Positions 1-9,499 of a stretch of 64,000 nt of DNA are shown in pieces. How positions within the stretch are numbered: the stretch's first letter is position 1; every line of letters starts with the position of its first letter. Made by a program: the position numbers and the translations under genes. The DNA comes from Streptomyces sedi (lineage in GTDB: Bacteria > Actinomycetota > Actinomycetes > Streptomycetales > Streptomycetaceae). Where the stretch lies: contig NZ_VDGT01000006.1 in the NCBI RefSeq assembly GCF_006335015.1, positions 186,001 through 250,000 on the forward strand. The letters run 5' to 3'. The notes beneath the pieces were generated by a model that was given only the letters and a program-made list of their open reading frames with translations, was not told the origin of the DNA and ran no database searches.

Positions 1-2927
1 TCGTCCAACATCATGCCGGCGGTGCCCGGTTCGTACCCCAGGTAGCGCGCCACGGCCGCCGTCTCCCTGGTGTCCGTGGGGAAGCTGTCCAACGGCCGGC
101 CGCGCACCAGCATCACCGCGTTCCGCACCCGGGAGGCCAGCACCCACGCCTCGTCGAGCACCGCCGCGTCCTCCTCCGTCAGCAGCCCGGCCGCCCGCGC
201 CGCCACCAGCGCCGGGCGGGTGCCGGTGGTGCGCAGCTCCGGCAGCTGGGCGCCGTGCCGCAGCTGGAGGAGCTGAACGGTCCACTCGATGTCCGAGAGG
301 CCGCCCCGGCCCAGCTTGGTGTGGGTGGTCGGGTCGGCGCCGCGCGGCAGGCGCTCGGCCTCCATCCGGGCCTTGAGCTTGCGGATCTCCAGCACCGCCC
401 GCTCGGGCAGCCCGTCCGCCGGGTAGCGCAGCGGGTCGATCAGCTCGACGAAGCGCCGCCCCAGCTCCTCGTCGCCGGCGACCGGCTCGGCGCGCAGCAG
501 CGCCTGGCTCTCCCACACCAGCGACCAGCGCCGGTAGTACGCCGCGTAGCTGGCGAGCGAACGGACCAGCGGCCCGTTGCGCCCCTCCGGCCGCAGATCG
601 GTGTCGACCAGCAGCGGCGGGTCGACGCTCGGTAGTTGGAGCAGCCGGATCATCTCGTTGGCCCAGGCCCTGGCCTGGTCGGCCGCGGCCGACTCGTCCG
701 CGCCCGGCAGCGGCTCGTGGACCAGCAGCACGTCCGCGTCCGAGCCGTAGCTCAGCTCGCGTCCGCCGAAGCGCCCCATCGCGATCACCGCGAACCGGGT
801 CAGCGGCTCCCCGCCCCCGGCGGCGCGGGCGGCCTCCAGCGCGCCGACGAGGGTGGCCGCGTTGATGTCGGTGAGCGCGCCGCCGACCAGGTCGAGGGCC
901 GCGCCCTCGTCCGTGGTGGCGTCCGGGCTGTCCTCGGGGGCGTAGGCGCCGATGATGTCGGCCGCCGCCGTGCGGAACAGCTCGCGCCGGCGCACGCCCC
1001 GCGCCGCCGTCGCCGCGGCCTCCGGGCCGCCGGCGCGGCCGACGGCGGCGCGCGTCTCCTGGGTGAGGGCCGCCCGGCCGCGCGGGCGCAGCCCGACGGG
1101 GTCGCCCAGCAGCGCGACCGCCTCGGGGGCGCGCAGCAGCAGGTCGGGGGCGAGCCGGCCGGCGGAGAGCACCCGGGCGAGGTTCTCGGCCGCGGCGCCC
1201 TCGTCGCGCAGCAGCCGCAGGTACCAGGGGGTGGTGCCCAGCGCGTCGGAGACCTTGCGGAAGCCGAGGAGCCCCGCGTCGGGGTCGGCCGAGTCGGCGA
1301 ACCTGTCCAGCAGCACCGGCAGCAGCGTGCGCTGGATGGCGGCCTTGCGGCTGACGCCGGAGGCCAGCGCGGTCAGATGGCGCAGCGCGGCGGCCGGGTC
1401 GGTGTAGCCCAGCGCCTCCAGGCGCTCCTTCGCCGCGCCCTCGCCCAGCCTGACCTGGCCGGCCTCCAGCCGGGCGACGGCGTCCAGCAGCGGGCGGTAG
1501 AAGAGCTTCTCGTGCAGCCGGCGCACCCCCGAGGTGTGGCGGCGCCAGGCCGCGTTCAGCTCGCGGACCGGGTCGACGGTGAAGCCGAGGGAGCGGCCGA
1601 GCCGGCGCAGCTCGGGCTCCTCCGTCGGCATCAGATGCGTGCGGCGCAGCCGGTGGAGCTGTATGCGGTGCTCGACGGTGCGCAGAAAGCGGTAGGAGCG
1701 GTCCAGCTCGGCGGCGTCGGCGCGGCCGACGTACCCGCCGTCGGCGAGCGCCGCCAGCGCGTCGAGCGTCGGCGCGCCCCGCAGCGCGGGGTCCGTTCTG
1801 CCGTGCACCAGCTGGAGGAGCTGGACGGCGAACTCGACGTCGCGCAGCCCGCCCGGGCCGAGCTTCAGCTCGCGGTCCAGCTGCGCGGCGGGGATGGAAC
1901 GTTCGACGCGGCGGCGCATCCGCTGCACGTCGGGCACGAAGTTCTCCCGCTCGGCGGCCCGCCACACCAGGGGTGCGACGGCCGCCCGGTACTCCTCGCC
2001 GAGGCGGGCGTCGCCGGCGATCGGCCTGGCCTTCAGCAGCGCCTGGAACTCCCAGGTCTTGGCCCAGCGCTGGTAGTAGGCGAGATGGCTGCTCAGGGTG
2101 CGCACCAGCGGTCCGTTGCGGCCCTCGGGCCTGAGGTTGGCGTCGACGGGCCAGATGGTGCCCTCGGCTGTGCGCTCGGAGCAGATCCGCATCATGGCGG
2201 AGGCCAGCCGGGTCGCGGCGCGCAGCGCGGTCTCCTCGGGGACGCCCTCGACGGGCTCGGCGACGAAGATGACGTCGACGTCGGAGACGTAGTTCAGCTC
2301 GTGCCCGCCGCACTTCCCCATGCCGATGACGGCCAGCCGGCACTGGGCCGCGTCGCCTGGCGCCCCGGCCTCGGCGATCCGCAGGGCGGCGCGGAGCGTG
2401 GCGGTGGCGAGGTCGGCCAGCTCGGCCGCGGTCTGGGCGAGGTCGCTGCTGCCGGTGAGGTCGCGGGCGGCGATGGTGAGCAGCGCGCGGTGGTAGTGGA
2501 CGCGCAGCGCGTCCCGGTCGTGGGCGTCGGCGAGCGCGGCCGTGAACTCCTCGGTACCGGGGTGGAGGTCGCTGGTGTCGAACGCGACGAGCGCCTGCCA
2601 GGTCGCGGGGTGGCGGACCAGTTCGTCGGCGAGGCCCTCGGAGGCGCCGAGCACGGCCAGCAGCCGGTCGCGCAGCGGCTTGGCGGCCAGCAGGGTGTCC
2701 AGGAGCCTGGCCCGCTCAGGCTCCGGCTGCGCCTCGACGAGCCGGCCCAGGGCGTGCAGCGCCTGGTCGGGGTCGGCGACGGCGCCGAGCGCGTCCAGCA
2801 GCGTCGGCTGCTGCGCGACGGGGCGCAGCTCCGGGGTGTCCAGCAGCGCGCCGGCGGCGGACGGGTCGGTGAACCCCCTGCGCAGCAGCTGCCCGAAACG
2901 GCTGTCCCGTCGCCCTCCCACCGACAC
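1..2927 (-). CDS. glnE: glutamine synthetase adenylyltransferase/deadenylylase GlnE (3' end cut by window)
   Basis: Bifunctional enzyme that adenylylates and de-adenylylates glutamine synthetase I in response to nitrogen status; cytosolic. The reading frame runs 975 codons from the chosen start to the window edge, against about 1000 residues as I remember the family, so only about 20 C-terminal residues are missing. The start is read as GTG at 2927, preceded by a good Shine-Dalgarno (GAGAGGGGA). The N-terminus reads VSVGGRRDSRFGQLLRRGF. Two nucleotidyltransferase halves are visible: GMGKCGGHELNYVSDVDV near residue 200, and GRFGGRELSYGSDADV in the C-terminal half. Its placement near a GlnA2-type synthetase matches the Streptomyces nitrogen region. 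An antisense open frame of nearly 800 codons over this gene is a GC-bias shadow. Confidence 0.95.
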   Translation of the reverse strand, partial: MSVGGRRDSRFGQLLRRGFTDPSAAGALLDTPELRPVAQQPTLLDALGAVADPDQALHALGRLVEAQPEPERARLLDTLLAAKPLRDRLLAVLGASEGLADELVRHPATWQALVAFDTSDLHPGTEEFTAALADAHDRDALRVHYHRALLTIAARDLTGSSDLAQTAAELADLATATLRAALRIAEAGAPGDAAQCRLAVIGMGKCGGHELNYVSDVDVIFVAEPVEGVPEETALRAATRLASAMMRICSERTAEGTIWPVDANLRPEGRNGPLVRTLSSHLAYYQRWAKTWEFQALLKARPIAGDARLGEEYRAAVAPLVWRAAERENFVPDVQRMRRRVERSIPAAQLDRELKLGPGGLRDVEFAVQLLQLVHGRTDPALRGAPTLDALAALADGGYVGRADAAELDRSYRFLRTVEHRIQLHRLRRTHLMPTEEPELRRLGRSLGFTVDPVRELNAAWRRHTSGVRRLHEKLFYRPLLDAVARLEAGQVRLGEGAAKERLEALGYTDPAAALRHLTALASGVSRKAAIQRTLLPVLLDRFADSADPDAGLLGFRKVSDALGTTPWYLRLLRDEGAAAENLARVLSAGRLAPDLLLRAPEAVALLGDPVGLRPRGRAALTQETRAAVGRAGGPEAAATAARGVRRRELFRTAAADIIGAYAPEDSPDATTDEGAALDLVGGALTDINAATLVGALEAARAAGGGEPLTRFAVIAMGRFGGRELSYGSDADVLLVHEPLPGADESAAADQARAWANEMIRLLQLPSVDPPLLVDTDLRPEGRNGPLVRSLASYAAYYRRWSLVWESQALLRAEPVAGDEELGRRFVELIDPLRYPADGLPERAVLEIRKLKARMEAERLPRGADPTTHTKLGRGGLSDIEWTVQLLQLRHGAQLPELRTTGTRPALVAARAAGLLTEEDAAVLDEAWVLASRVRNAVMLVRGRPLDSFPTDTRETAAVARYLGYEPGTAGMMLD

Positions 2928-3033
2928 CGTGGTCGTCCCCTCTCGGTCACTGACCTGGCGACCGGCCGCCGCGTCCGAGCGCGGCCGGTCCTGTAGGGGT
3001 AGAGCGTAACCATGCCCCGACGGGGGTGGGCGC

Positions 3034-4425
3034 TCAGACGCCGCCTGCCCCGGAGGGGGTCACGTTGTGGTTGAAGCGGAACATGTTGTCCGGGTCGAAC
3101 CGCCGCTTCAGCTCGGCCAGCCGGGGGACGTCGGCGGGGTCGTGGATGTCGGGGGCGGCGGCGACGGCCAGCGGGCCGGTGAGGAAGTTGACGTAGGAGC
3201 GGCCGGTCGACCAGGGGACCATGCGCTTCATCAGGGCGTCCGCGTAGGAGCCCGTCGAGTCGGGCGGCGAGATGATCATCAGGCTGAAGACGGCGTCCCT
3301 GTTGCCCACGGCGCTGGGCGCCTCCGGGGAGCGGCCGGCGGCCCCGCCGAGGTGGCGCAGCTCCAGCATGTAGGCGGGGCACTGGGAGACCTCGGGCCCC
3401 ACCAGGGTGAGCACCTGGTCGACGGCGGCGGCGTCGAGGCCGCGCAGCATCACCGAGTGGGCGTGGTGGTCCAGCGGCTCGACGGGGTCGTCGTGGACCC
3501 GGGCGATCTCCAGGTACGGGCGTTCCGTGACGGTGTCCAGCAGCGGGGCGGTGACGGCGCGCAGCGGGGCGAGCAGCGCCTCGCCCTCGGCGACGGGCCC
3601 GGTGTGCGCGACCCGCAGGTGCAGCACGTGGGCGCCGCGCAGGGGTTCGGGGAACGGGGGGGTGTCGGGGAAGCGCACCAGCGCCAGCGAGGTGGTCATC
3701 GTCTCGGGCAGGGTGGCCGTCCACTCCCTCCAGGTGTGGGTGACCTCCGCCGCCGCCCATCCGGGGAAGAAGAGCCCGCCGCCGTAGAACCGGTCGACCG
3801 GCACGAGGCCGAACTCCATCTCGGTGACCACGCCCAGGTTGTCCTTGCTGCCGCGCAGCCCCCAGTAGAGGTCGGGTTCGCCGCGCGCGCTGACCCGTCG
3901 CAGGTCGCCGTCGGCGGTGACCACCTCCAGCCGGGTGACGAGGTCGGCGGCGTAGCCGAACCGTCTTGCCAGCGGCCCGAGCCCGCCCCCGAGGGTGTAG
4001 CCGACGACGCCCACCTGGGGGGACGAGCCGTTGAGCGGCGCGAGGCCGTGCGCCCAGGCGGCCCTGATCACCTGCTCCCAGCGCGCGCCGGCGCCGACCG
4101 TCGCGGTGCGGCGCTCGGGGTCGACGGTGACCCGGGTCATCCGGTGGGTGCTGACCAGCAGCCCGCCGTCGGCGGGGCGGGTGATGCCGTGCCCGGTGGC
4201 GCGGACGGCGACCGGCAGGCCCCGCTCGGCGGCGTGGGCGATGGCGGTGCGCACGTCGTCGCTGTCCGCGGCGGCGACGGTCAGCTCCGGCTCGTGCCGG
4301 GCGATCCCGTTGAACGAGGCGGGCGGGGCGGCCGGTTCCGCGGCGGCGCCGCGCGCGTCGCCGGGGTCGAAGACGGCGCCGCGCAGGTGCCGGGCGAGCT
4401 GCCGGGCGAGCGGGTGGGCGGGCAC
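3034..4425 (-). CDS. FAD-linked oxidoreductase, berberine-bridge-enzyme type
   Basis: Flavin-dependent oxidase of the PCMH/VAO superfamily, about 463 residues. The N-terminal half holds the FAD-binding domain (TGHGITRPADGGLLVST, then GVVGYTLGGGLGPLARRFG). The C-terminus has the BBE domain (YVNFLTGPLA ... LAELKRRFDPDNMFRFNHNV). In family members with bicovalent flavin a Cys precedes the LGGG motif; here the corresponding stretch is NGSSPQVGVVGY, so I infer single attachment through the His of TGHG. I chose GTG 4425, which has GAGAGGA upstream, over an upstream ATG at 4518 whose extra 31 residues look like untranslated leader. There is no signal peptide. It sits between glnE and glnA2, where it looks like an insertion. 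Substrate unknown. Confidence 0.85.
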   Translation of the reverse strand: MPAHPLARQLARHLRGAVFDPGDARGAAAEPAAPPASFNGIARHEPELTVAAADSDDVRTAIAHAAERGLPVAVRATGHGITRPADGGLLVSTHRMTRVTVDPERRTATVGAGARWEQVIRAAWAHGLAPLNGSSPQVGVVGYTLGGGLGPLARRFGYAADLVTRLEVVTADGDLRRVSARGEPDLYWGLRGSKDNLGVVTEMEFGLVPVDRFYGGGLFFPGWAAAEVTHTWREWTATLPETMTTSLALVRFPDTPPFPEPLRGAHVLHLRVAHTGPVAEGEALLAPLRAVTAPLLDTVTERPYLEIARVHDDPVEPLDHHAHSVMLRGLDAAAVDQVLTLVGPEVSQCPAYMLELRHLGGAAGRSPEAPSAVGNRDAVFSLMIISPPDSTGSYADALMKRMVPWSTGRSYVNFLTGPLAVAAAPDIHDPADVPRLAELKRRFDPDNMFRFNHNVTPSGAGGV

Positions 4426-4581
4426 GTGGGGGGTCCTCTCGGAAGTGCGCTGGGAAGCACACAGTCTTGAGGTCCGAGAGCCCTTCTTACATCCCTCGTA
4501 TGAGGGGCACCGGATCACCCGGGGGCGCGCGACGCTCCGCGCGCGCCCCCATTCACCACCATCCGCCTGGGGAGCGACCCT

Positions 4582-5949
4582 TTAGAGAACGGGCAGGTTC
4601 TTGCGCAGCTCGAAGGCGGTCACCTCGGAGCGGTACTCCTCCCACTCCTGACGCTTGTTGCGGAGGAAGAAATCAAAGACGTGTTCGCCGAGGGTCTCCG
4701 CGACCAGTTCGCTGCGCTGCATCAGCTGAATGGCTTCCCCCAGGTTCTGCGGCAGCGGCTCGATGCCCAGCGCGCTGCGCTCCCTGTCGGTCAGCGCCCA
4801 CACGTCGTCCTCGGCGCCCGGCGGCAGCTCGTACCCCTCCTCGACGCCCTTGAGCCCGGCGGCCAGCAGCACCGCGTAGGCGAGGTAGGGGTTGGCGCCG
4901 GAGTCCAGCGAGCGGACCTCGACCCGGGTGGAGACGGTCTTGCCCGGCTTGTACATCGGGACCCTGATCAGCGCCGAGCGGTTGTTGTGCCCCCAGCAGA
5001 TGTACGAGGGCGCCTCTCCCCCGGCGCCCGCGGGGCGCTCGGCGCCGCCCCAGATGCGCTTGTAGGAGTTGACCCACTGGTTGGTGACGGCCGAGATCTC
5101 CCCGGCGTGCCGCAGCAGCCCGGCGATGAACGAGCGGCCGACCTTGGAGAGTTGGTACTCGGCGCCGGTCTCGTGGAAGGCGTTGCGGTCCCCCTCGAAG
5201 AGCGAGAGGTGGGTGTGCATCCCGGAGCCCGGGTACTCGGAGAACGGCTTGGGCATGAACGTCGCCTGCACGCCCTGCTCCAGCGCGACCTGCTTCATCA
5301 CCAGCCGGAACGTCATGATGTTGTCGGCCGTGGAGAGCGCGTCCGCGTACCGCAGGTCGATCTCCTGCTGGCCGGGGGCGCCCTCGTGGTGGGAGAACTC
5401 GACGGAGATCCCCATCGACTCCAGCATGGTGATGGCCTGGCGGCGGAAGTCCATGCCCACGTTCTGCGGGGTGTGGTCGAAGTAGCCCGAGGAGTCGGCG
5501 GGCGTGGGGCGGCTGCCGTCGACGGGCTTCGCGTTGAGCAGGAAGAACTCGATCTCGGGGTGGGTGTAGAAGGTGAAACCGAGGTCGGAGCTCTTGGCCA
5601 GGGCCCGCTTCAGCACGTAGCGGGGGTCGGCGTAGGAGGGGGAGCCGTCCGGCATCAGGATGTCGCAGAACATCCGCGCGGTGCCGGGGGACTCGGCCCG
5701 CCAGGGCAGGATCTGGAAGGTGCCGGGCGAGGGCTTGGCGATCATGTCCGACTCGTGCACCCGGGCGAAGCCCTCGATGGCCGAGCCGTCGAAGCCGATG
5801 CCCTCCTCGAAGGCCTGTTCCAGCTCGGCGGGAGCGACGGCGACGGACTTCAGGAAGCCCAACACGTCGGTGAACCACAGCCGCACGAACCGGATGTCCC
5901 GCTCCTCCAGCGTGCGGAGCACGAACTCCTGCTGCTTCTCCATCTCCAC
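4582..5949 (-). CDS. glnA2: GlnA2-type glutamine synthetase (gamma-glutamylpolyamine synthetase-like)
   Basis: A 455-residue type I glutamine synthetase fold. Visible motifs are the N-terminal beta-grasp start (EERDIRFVRLWFTDVLGFLKS), GFDGSAIEGFARVHESDM, metal-site HPEIEFFLL, and the ATP-binding WGHNNRSALIRVP. The sequence closely resembles what I remember of S. coelicolor GlnA2 (next to glnE in that genome), a paralogue shown to gamma-glutamylate polyamines rather than ammonia. That function is inferred from family resemblance. A Tyr in EGYELPPG lies where the adenylylated Tyr of GSI-beta enzymes sits (NLYDLPP); whether GlnE uses it cannot be told. GTG at 5949 has GAGG five bases upstream; ATG 5943 is an alternative start. 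Confidence 0.88.
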   Translation of the reverse strand: MEMEKQQEFVLRTLEERDIRFVRLWFTDVLGFLKSVAVAPAELEQAFEEGIGFDGSAIEGFARVHESDMIAKPSPGTFQILPWRAESPGTARMFCDILMPDGSPSYADPRYVLKRALAKSSDLGFTFYTHPEIEFFLLNAKPVDGSRPTPADSSGYFDHTPQNVGMDFRRQAITMLESMGISVEFSHHEGAPGQQEIDLRYADALSTADNIMTFRLVMKQVALEQGVQATFMPKPFSEYPGSGMHTHLSLFEGDRNAFHETGAEYQLSKVGRSFIAGLLRHAGEISAVTNQWVNSYKRIWGGAERPAGAGGEAPSYICWGHNNRSALIRVPMYKPGKTVSTRVEVRSLDSGANPYLAYAVLLAAGLKGVEEGYELPPGAEDDVWALTDRERSALGIEPLPQNLGEAIQLMQRSELVAETLGEHVFDFFLRNKRQEWEEYRSEVTAFELRKNLPVL

Positions 5950-6524
5950 CCAATCCTCGCTGGTCAGACGGCTCCGGTCCCCGGCCGCGCGGCGACGCGA
6001 CTCCCGAGCATCCCATCACAGGATTTCCGACGCGTTGCCGTTCGGCGACCGGGACGCCCCGGAGTCGTTGGGTCCATTGTGGGGCACCGGGCCCGACCGG
6101 GAGCCGACCAGTCCTTGGCCATGGCTTCACGGAGCGCCAGCGATGCGTGGCGAACGGCGAACGCGCAGGTCACCGGGGGCGCTGCCGCGGCGGAACGGGG
6201 CCGAAACCGGCCGCGGGCCCCTCGTTCGGGGGAGCTTTCCGCAAGTGCCTGCGGCATCCGCCGGCGGCCCTCTACTCTCCTGTTTCACATAGCGAGTTGT
6301 GACGGCTACGGCTAGTCGCGACCGTTCAGGTCAGGGGCATGGGACACCGTCCCGTGCCGACCCGCCGTCAGGACCGAAGGAAGACCGCCGGACCAGCCGA
6401 ACCAGCCGGCCCCCGACCGGGGACCGACCGCCCCTCGACCCGCCGTCCACAGTCGTCAACGCGTCGGACGCCCGTCCGTCACACGCCGCCGACCCCCGTC
6501 CGCCGCAAGCCAGTGAGGAAGCCC
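5950..6524. promoter_or_regulatory. 575-bp divergent intergenic region, glnA2 / conservon
   Basis: I see no convincing gene in this gap between the divergent glnA2 and conservon operons. A short inverted repeat TCACA-N8-TGTGA lies at 6285-6302, in the least GC-rich part of the gap. It is the best place to look for the conservon promoter. The sequence after 6303 is open in the cvnA frame but looks like leader, because the strongest ribosome-binding site lies just before 6525. Confidence 0.35.
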
Positions 6525-7949
6525 ATGGTGCACGTCGGTTCATTAGAGCGAACCAGCCGACCGGTCCTGCCGAGCGGACGGTGGTTCCTTCCGCCGGCCC
6601 TGGTGGCGCTCGGGGCGCTGGGCGCCGTGTTCCTGGTGCCCGCCGACGCCCGCCTCGCCGTGGTCTGGTGCGGCGCCCTGGCCACGCTCGCCGTGCTGCT
6701 GATGGCGGGCGAGACGGCGCGGCGCGGACGGGTCGTCCGACTGCTGCGCGAGCGCGTCCACCAACAGGTCGGGGACGCCGACCTGATGGCCTACGACCTG
6801 CTGCCCGTCGCCCTCGACCGGATGAAGAACGGCGACCTGGAGGACGACGTCATCCCCTCGCTCCCCGAGGAGACCGCCTCCGACCCCCAGCTCGTCGCCG
6901 CCTTCGAGGGGATGGCCTTCGGCATCCTGGACGTACTGCGCGAGAAGGAGTTGCAGCGCGACTCGGCGAAGCGCGCGATCGTCAACATCGCGCACCGCAT
7001 CCAGTCCGAGATCCACCGCCTCCAGGACGACATCGCCAAGATGCAGTTCCGGCACGGCACCCCCGAGGTGCTGAGCGACCTGATGCACCTGGAGCACCGC
7101 ATCAACGTCACCGGCCGCTTCGCCACCAGCCTGGCCGTGGTCGGCGGCGGTGCCCCGGTGCGGCGCTGGGCCAGGCCCATCTCGCTGCACGACGTGATGC
7201 GCGCCGGCTCGGGCCCGATCAACGAGTACCTGCGGGTCGAGCAGCACCGGGTCATCGAGACGGCGGTGGTCGGCCACGCCGTCGAGCCGCTGATCATGAT
7301 CATGGGCGAGCTGCTGGACAACGCGACCCGCTACTCCCCGCCCAGCAGCACCGTGGTGATGAACACCGAGGAGGTCGCCTCGGGCGTCGAGGTCTCCATC
7401 GAGGACAAGGGCGCGGGGCTGACGGAGGAGTCGCGGCGGCGCGCGGAGTTCCTGCTCCAGCAGGGTGTGGACGGCCTCGACCTGGAGGACCTGGGCGAGA
7501 CGGCCAGGATCGGGCTGCGGGTGGCGGGCATCCTCGCCAGCCACCACGGCGTCAAGATCTCGTTGCGCCCCTCCACCTGCGAGGGCGTGCGGGCCGTCGT
7601 CTTCCTCCCCGACGACCTGCTGACGGCCGTTCCGCCACCCAAGTACCCGGTGCCGGCGATCCGTCCGACACCGCAGTGGCACCTGCCGATCGGCGAGCTG
7701 GACGAGGAGGCCCCCGCGTACGAGCGCAACGCCAACGGCCTGCCGCAGCGCCGCAGGCGGCGTTCGGCCGCCGGGGCGCACGCGCCGGCGCCCCGGGCCG
7801 CGGTCGAGCCGGCGGCGGCCCGGCGGGCGTCGCCCGAGCGGCGCGAGTCGGGCCTGTGGGTGGACGCCTTCTTCGCCGGGATCAGGTCGGAGCCCGAGGA
7901 GCCGCCACCCGGCGAGGGGTCCGGCGAGGCCAGGCGCCCAGGCCCCTGA
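6525..7949 (+). CDS. cvnA: conservon sensor histidine kinase CvnA
   Basis: Membrane sensor kinase of a conservon operon, about 474 residues. Two transmembrane segments lie near the N-terminus (WFLPPALVALGALGAVFLV and LAVVWCGALATLAVLLMA). A helical region with VNIAHRIQSEIHRLQDDI follows as the likely dimerisation/H-box, then the HATPase domain (ELLDNATRYSPPSS; IEDKGAGL) and a disordered Pro/Arg-rich tail. ATG 6525 is chosen because GAGGAAG lies at ideal spacing, although the frame is open upstream. Codon 7 is TTA (6543-6545), so translation should depend on the bldA tRNA. In characterised conservons (family knowledge) CvnA works with the B, C and D proteins at the membrane. Confidence 0.9.
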   Translation: MVHVGSLERTSRPVLPSGRWFLPPALVALGALGAVFLVPADARLAVVWCGALATLAVLLMAGETARRGRVVRLLRERVHQQVGDADLMAYDLLPVALDRMKNGDLEDDVIPSLPEETASDPQLVAAFEGMAFGILDVLREKELQRDSAKRAIVNIAHRIQSEIHRLQDDIAKMQFRHGTPEVLSDLMHLEHRINVTGRFATSLAVVGGGAPVRRWARPISLHDVMRAGSGPINEYLRVEQHRVIETAVVGHAVEPLIMIMGELLDNATRYSPPSSTVVMNTEEVASGVEVSIEDKGAGLTEESRRRAEFLLQQGVDGLDLEDLGETARIGLRVAGILASHHGVKISLRPSTCEGVRAVVFLPDDLLTAVPPPKYPVPAIRPTPQWHLPIGELDEEAPAYERNANGLPQRRRRRSAAGAHAPAPRAAVEPAAARRASPERRESGLWVDAFFAGIRSEPEEPPPGEGSGEARRPGP

Positions 7950-8029
7950 GCGGGCCGCGCCCCCACACACCCGCCCCGCGAGCCCCCGCACAGACCCTCG
8001 GACGAACTCGGAAACAAGGTGAGAAGCAC

Positions 8030-8443
8030 GTGACACAGCGTCGGTTCAAGGACATGGACTGGATGCTCAGGGACCTGGCCGCCTCCGTCCCGTGTATCCG
8101 GCACATCGTGGTGCTGTCGGCTGACGGGCTGTGCATGGCACAGCACGGCGACGAGCGTGACAGCGGCGACCGGTTGGCCGCCGCGGCCTCCGGCATCAAG
8201 AGCCTGGCCCAGTCCATCGCGTCCGAACTCCCGGGCGACGAGGGCGACGTGAAGATGGTGCTGCTGGAGCTGACCGGCGGCTTCTTCTATCTGATGTCGG
8301 CGGGCGAGCGCTCGTATCTCGCGGTGACCGCGGACGCCGAGGTGGACCCGGGGCTGATCAGCCAGCGGATGCGGGACCTGGTGCTGCGGATCGGCGAGCA
8401 TCTGTCCACCGGCTCCCGGACGCCCGAACGGGCCGTGCCGTGA
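8030..8443 (+). CDS. cvnB: roadblock/LC7 domain protein CvnB
   Basis: A 137-residue protein with the roadblock/LC7 fold that regulates small GTPases, second gene of the conservon. Motif stretches are MDWMLRDLAASVPCIRHIVVLSADGLCMA and the central KMVLLELTGGFFYLMSAG. GTG 8030 is preceded by GGTGAGAAG. The stop overlaps the start of the next gene by four bases, so the two are probably translationally coupled. In family terms CvnB binds CvnD and may act as its modulator. Confidence 0.9.
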   Translation: MTQRRFKDMDWMLRDLAASVPCIRHIVVLSADGLCMAQHGDERDSGDRLAAAASGIKSLAQSIASELPGDEGDVKMVLLELTGGFFYLMSAGERSYLAVTADAEVDPGLISQRMRDLVLRIGEHLSTGSRTPERAVP

Positions 8444-8835
8444 CCGTGCCCGAGGAGGCTGAGGACGAGCCGGCGCGCCGGAAGCCGGACGACGACCAGC
8501 CCGTTCCGCTCTACGTGGTCACCGGTGGCCGCAGCGAGTCGGCCGACGCGATGGCGCTCGACCTGGTCACGCTGGTGGTGGCCAGGGCCGACCCGCACTC
8601 CGGACAGTCCCCCGAGCACACCGCGCTGCTGCGGATGTGCCGCTACCCGATCTCGGTCGCGGAGATCTCGGCCTATCTCGGGCTCCCGTTCAGCGCGGTG
8701 ACCGTGCTGCTCACGGACCTGCTGGACAGCTCCCAGGTGGAGGTCAGGCAGACCAGGGTGGAGCAGCGTCAGGCCGCCGCCGATCCCGATCTCGACACTC
8801 TGAGGGCACTGATCGATGGCCTACAACGACTCTGA
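8440..8835 (+). CDS. cvnC: DUF742 protein CvnC
   Basis: A 131-residue DUF742 protein, third gene of the conservon. It starts with a GTG that overlaps the cvnB stop. It contains a winged-helix-like stretch (LLRMCRYPISVAEISAYLGLPFSAVTVLLTDLL), which gives the family its DNA-binding-like appearance, although the proteins act in membrane-associated complexes with CvnA, B and D. Its 3' end overlaps cvnD by 20 bases. Confidence 0.9.
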   Translation: MTVPEEAEDEPARRKPDDDQPVPLYVVTGGRSESADAMALDLVTLVVARADPHSGQSPEHTALLRMCRYPISVAEISAYLGLPFSAVTVLLTDLLDSSQVEVRQTRVEQRQAAADPDLDTLRALIDGLQRL

Positions 8836-9499
8836 TTCCGCCGGGCGGCACGCCGCGTACGCCGGGGGTCCCCGCGAGGAGGACCTGCTGCCCAGCTCGG
8901 CCGAGCAGTCCGTCAAGGTGGTGGTGGTCGGCGGGTTCGGCGTGGGTAAGACCACGATGGTCGGCTCGGTCAGCGAGATCCGGCCGTTGACCACCGAGGA
9001 GACCATGACCCAGGCCGGCGCGGGCGTCGACGACCTGGCGGGCGTCGAGCGCAAGACCGAGACGACCGTGGCGATGGACTTCGGTCGGATCACCCTCGAC
9101 GAGCGGCTGGTGCTCTATCTCTTCGGCACCCCCGGCCAGCAGCGGTTCTGGTTCCTGTGGAACGGCGTGATCGAGGGCGCGCTCGGCGCCGTGGTGCTGG
9201 TGGACACCCGCCGGCTGGAGGACAGCTTCCAGGCGATGGACCGGCTGGAGGAGAGCGGGGTCCCGTTCGTGGTGGCGGTCAACACCTTCCCCGACGCTCC
9301 GCTGCACCCCGTCCCCGAGCTGCGGGCCGCCCTCGACCTGTCGGCCGGAGTGCCGGTGGTCACCTGCGACGCGCGGGGCTTCGACTCCAGCCGCGAGGTG
9401 CTGCTGACGCTGCTGCGCCATCTGTACGCCCGAGCGACCGAGGGCGGTCCCCCCTCCCCGGCCGTCACCGCATCCCCGTCCCCCTCGGAGGCACCGTGA
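8816..9499 (+). CDS. cvnD: small GTPase CvnD
   Basis: A 227-residue Ras-like ATP/GTP-binding protein, the output GTPase of the conservon. Visible motifs are the P-loop GGFGVGKTT (about residues 40-48), switch-II-like LFGTPGQQRF, and the DTRRLEDSF and VAVNTF regions corresponding to the later G motifs. The N-terminal 35 residues and the C-terminal Pro/Ser tail are low complexity. It overlaps cvnC upstream and cvnE downstream (GTGA), so the whole set is one tightly coupled operon. Confidence 0.92.
   Translation: MAYNDSDSAGRHAAYAGGPREEDLLPSSAEQSVKVVVVGGFGVGKTTMVGSVSEIRPLTTEETMTQAGAGVDDLAGVERKTETTVAMDFGRITLDERLVLYLFGTPGQQRFWFLWNGVIEGALGAVVLVDTRRLEDSFQAMDRLEESGVPFVVAVNTFPDAPLHPVPELRAALDLSAGVPVVTCDARGFDSSREVLLTLLRHLYARATEGGPPSPAVTASPSPSEAP

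Noticed and set aside
636..2996. Plus-strand open frame of 786 codons over glnE
   Set aside because: Composition is Gly/Arg/Gln/Val rich with no recognisable domain; it is the antisense shadow of glnE caused by high third-position GC.
5964..6257. 97-codon minus-strand frame between glnA2 and the conservon
   Set aside because: No ribosome-binding site or domain; Arg/Ala/Pro composition typical of chance frames.
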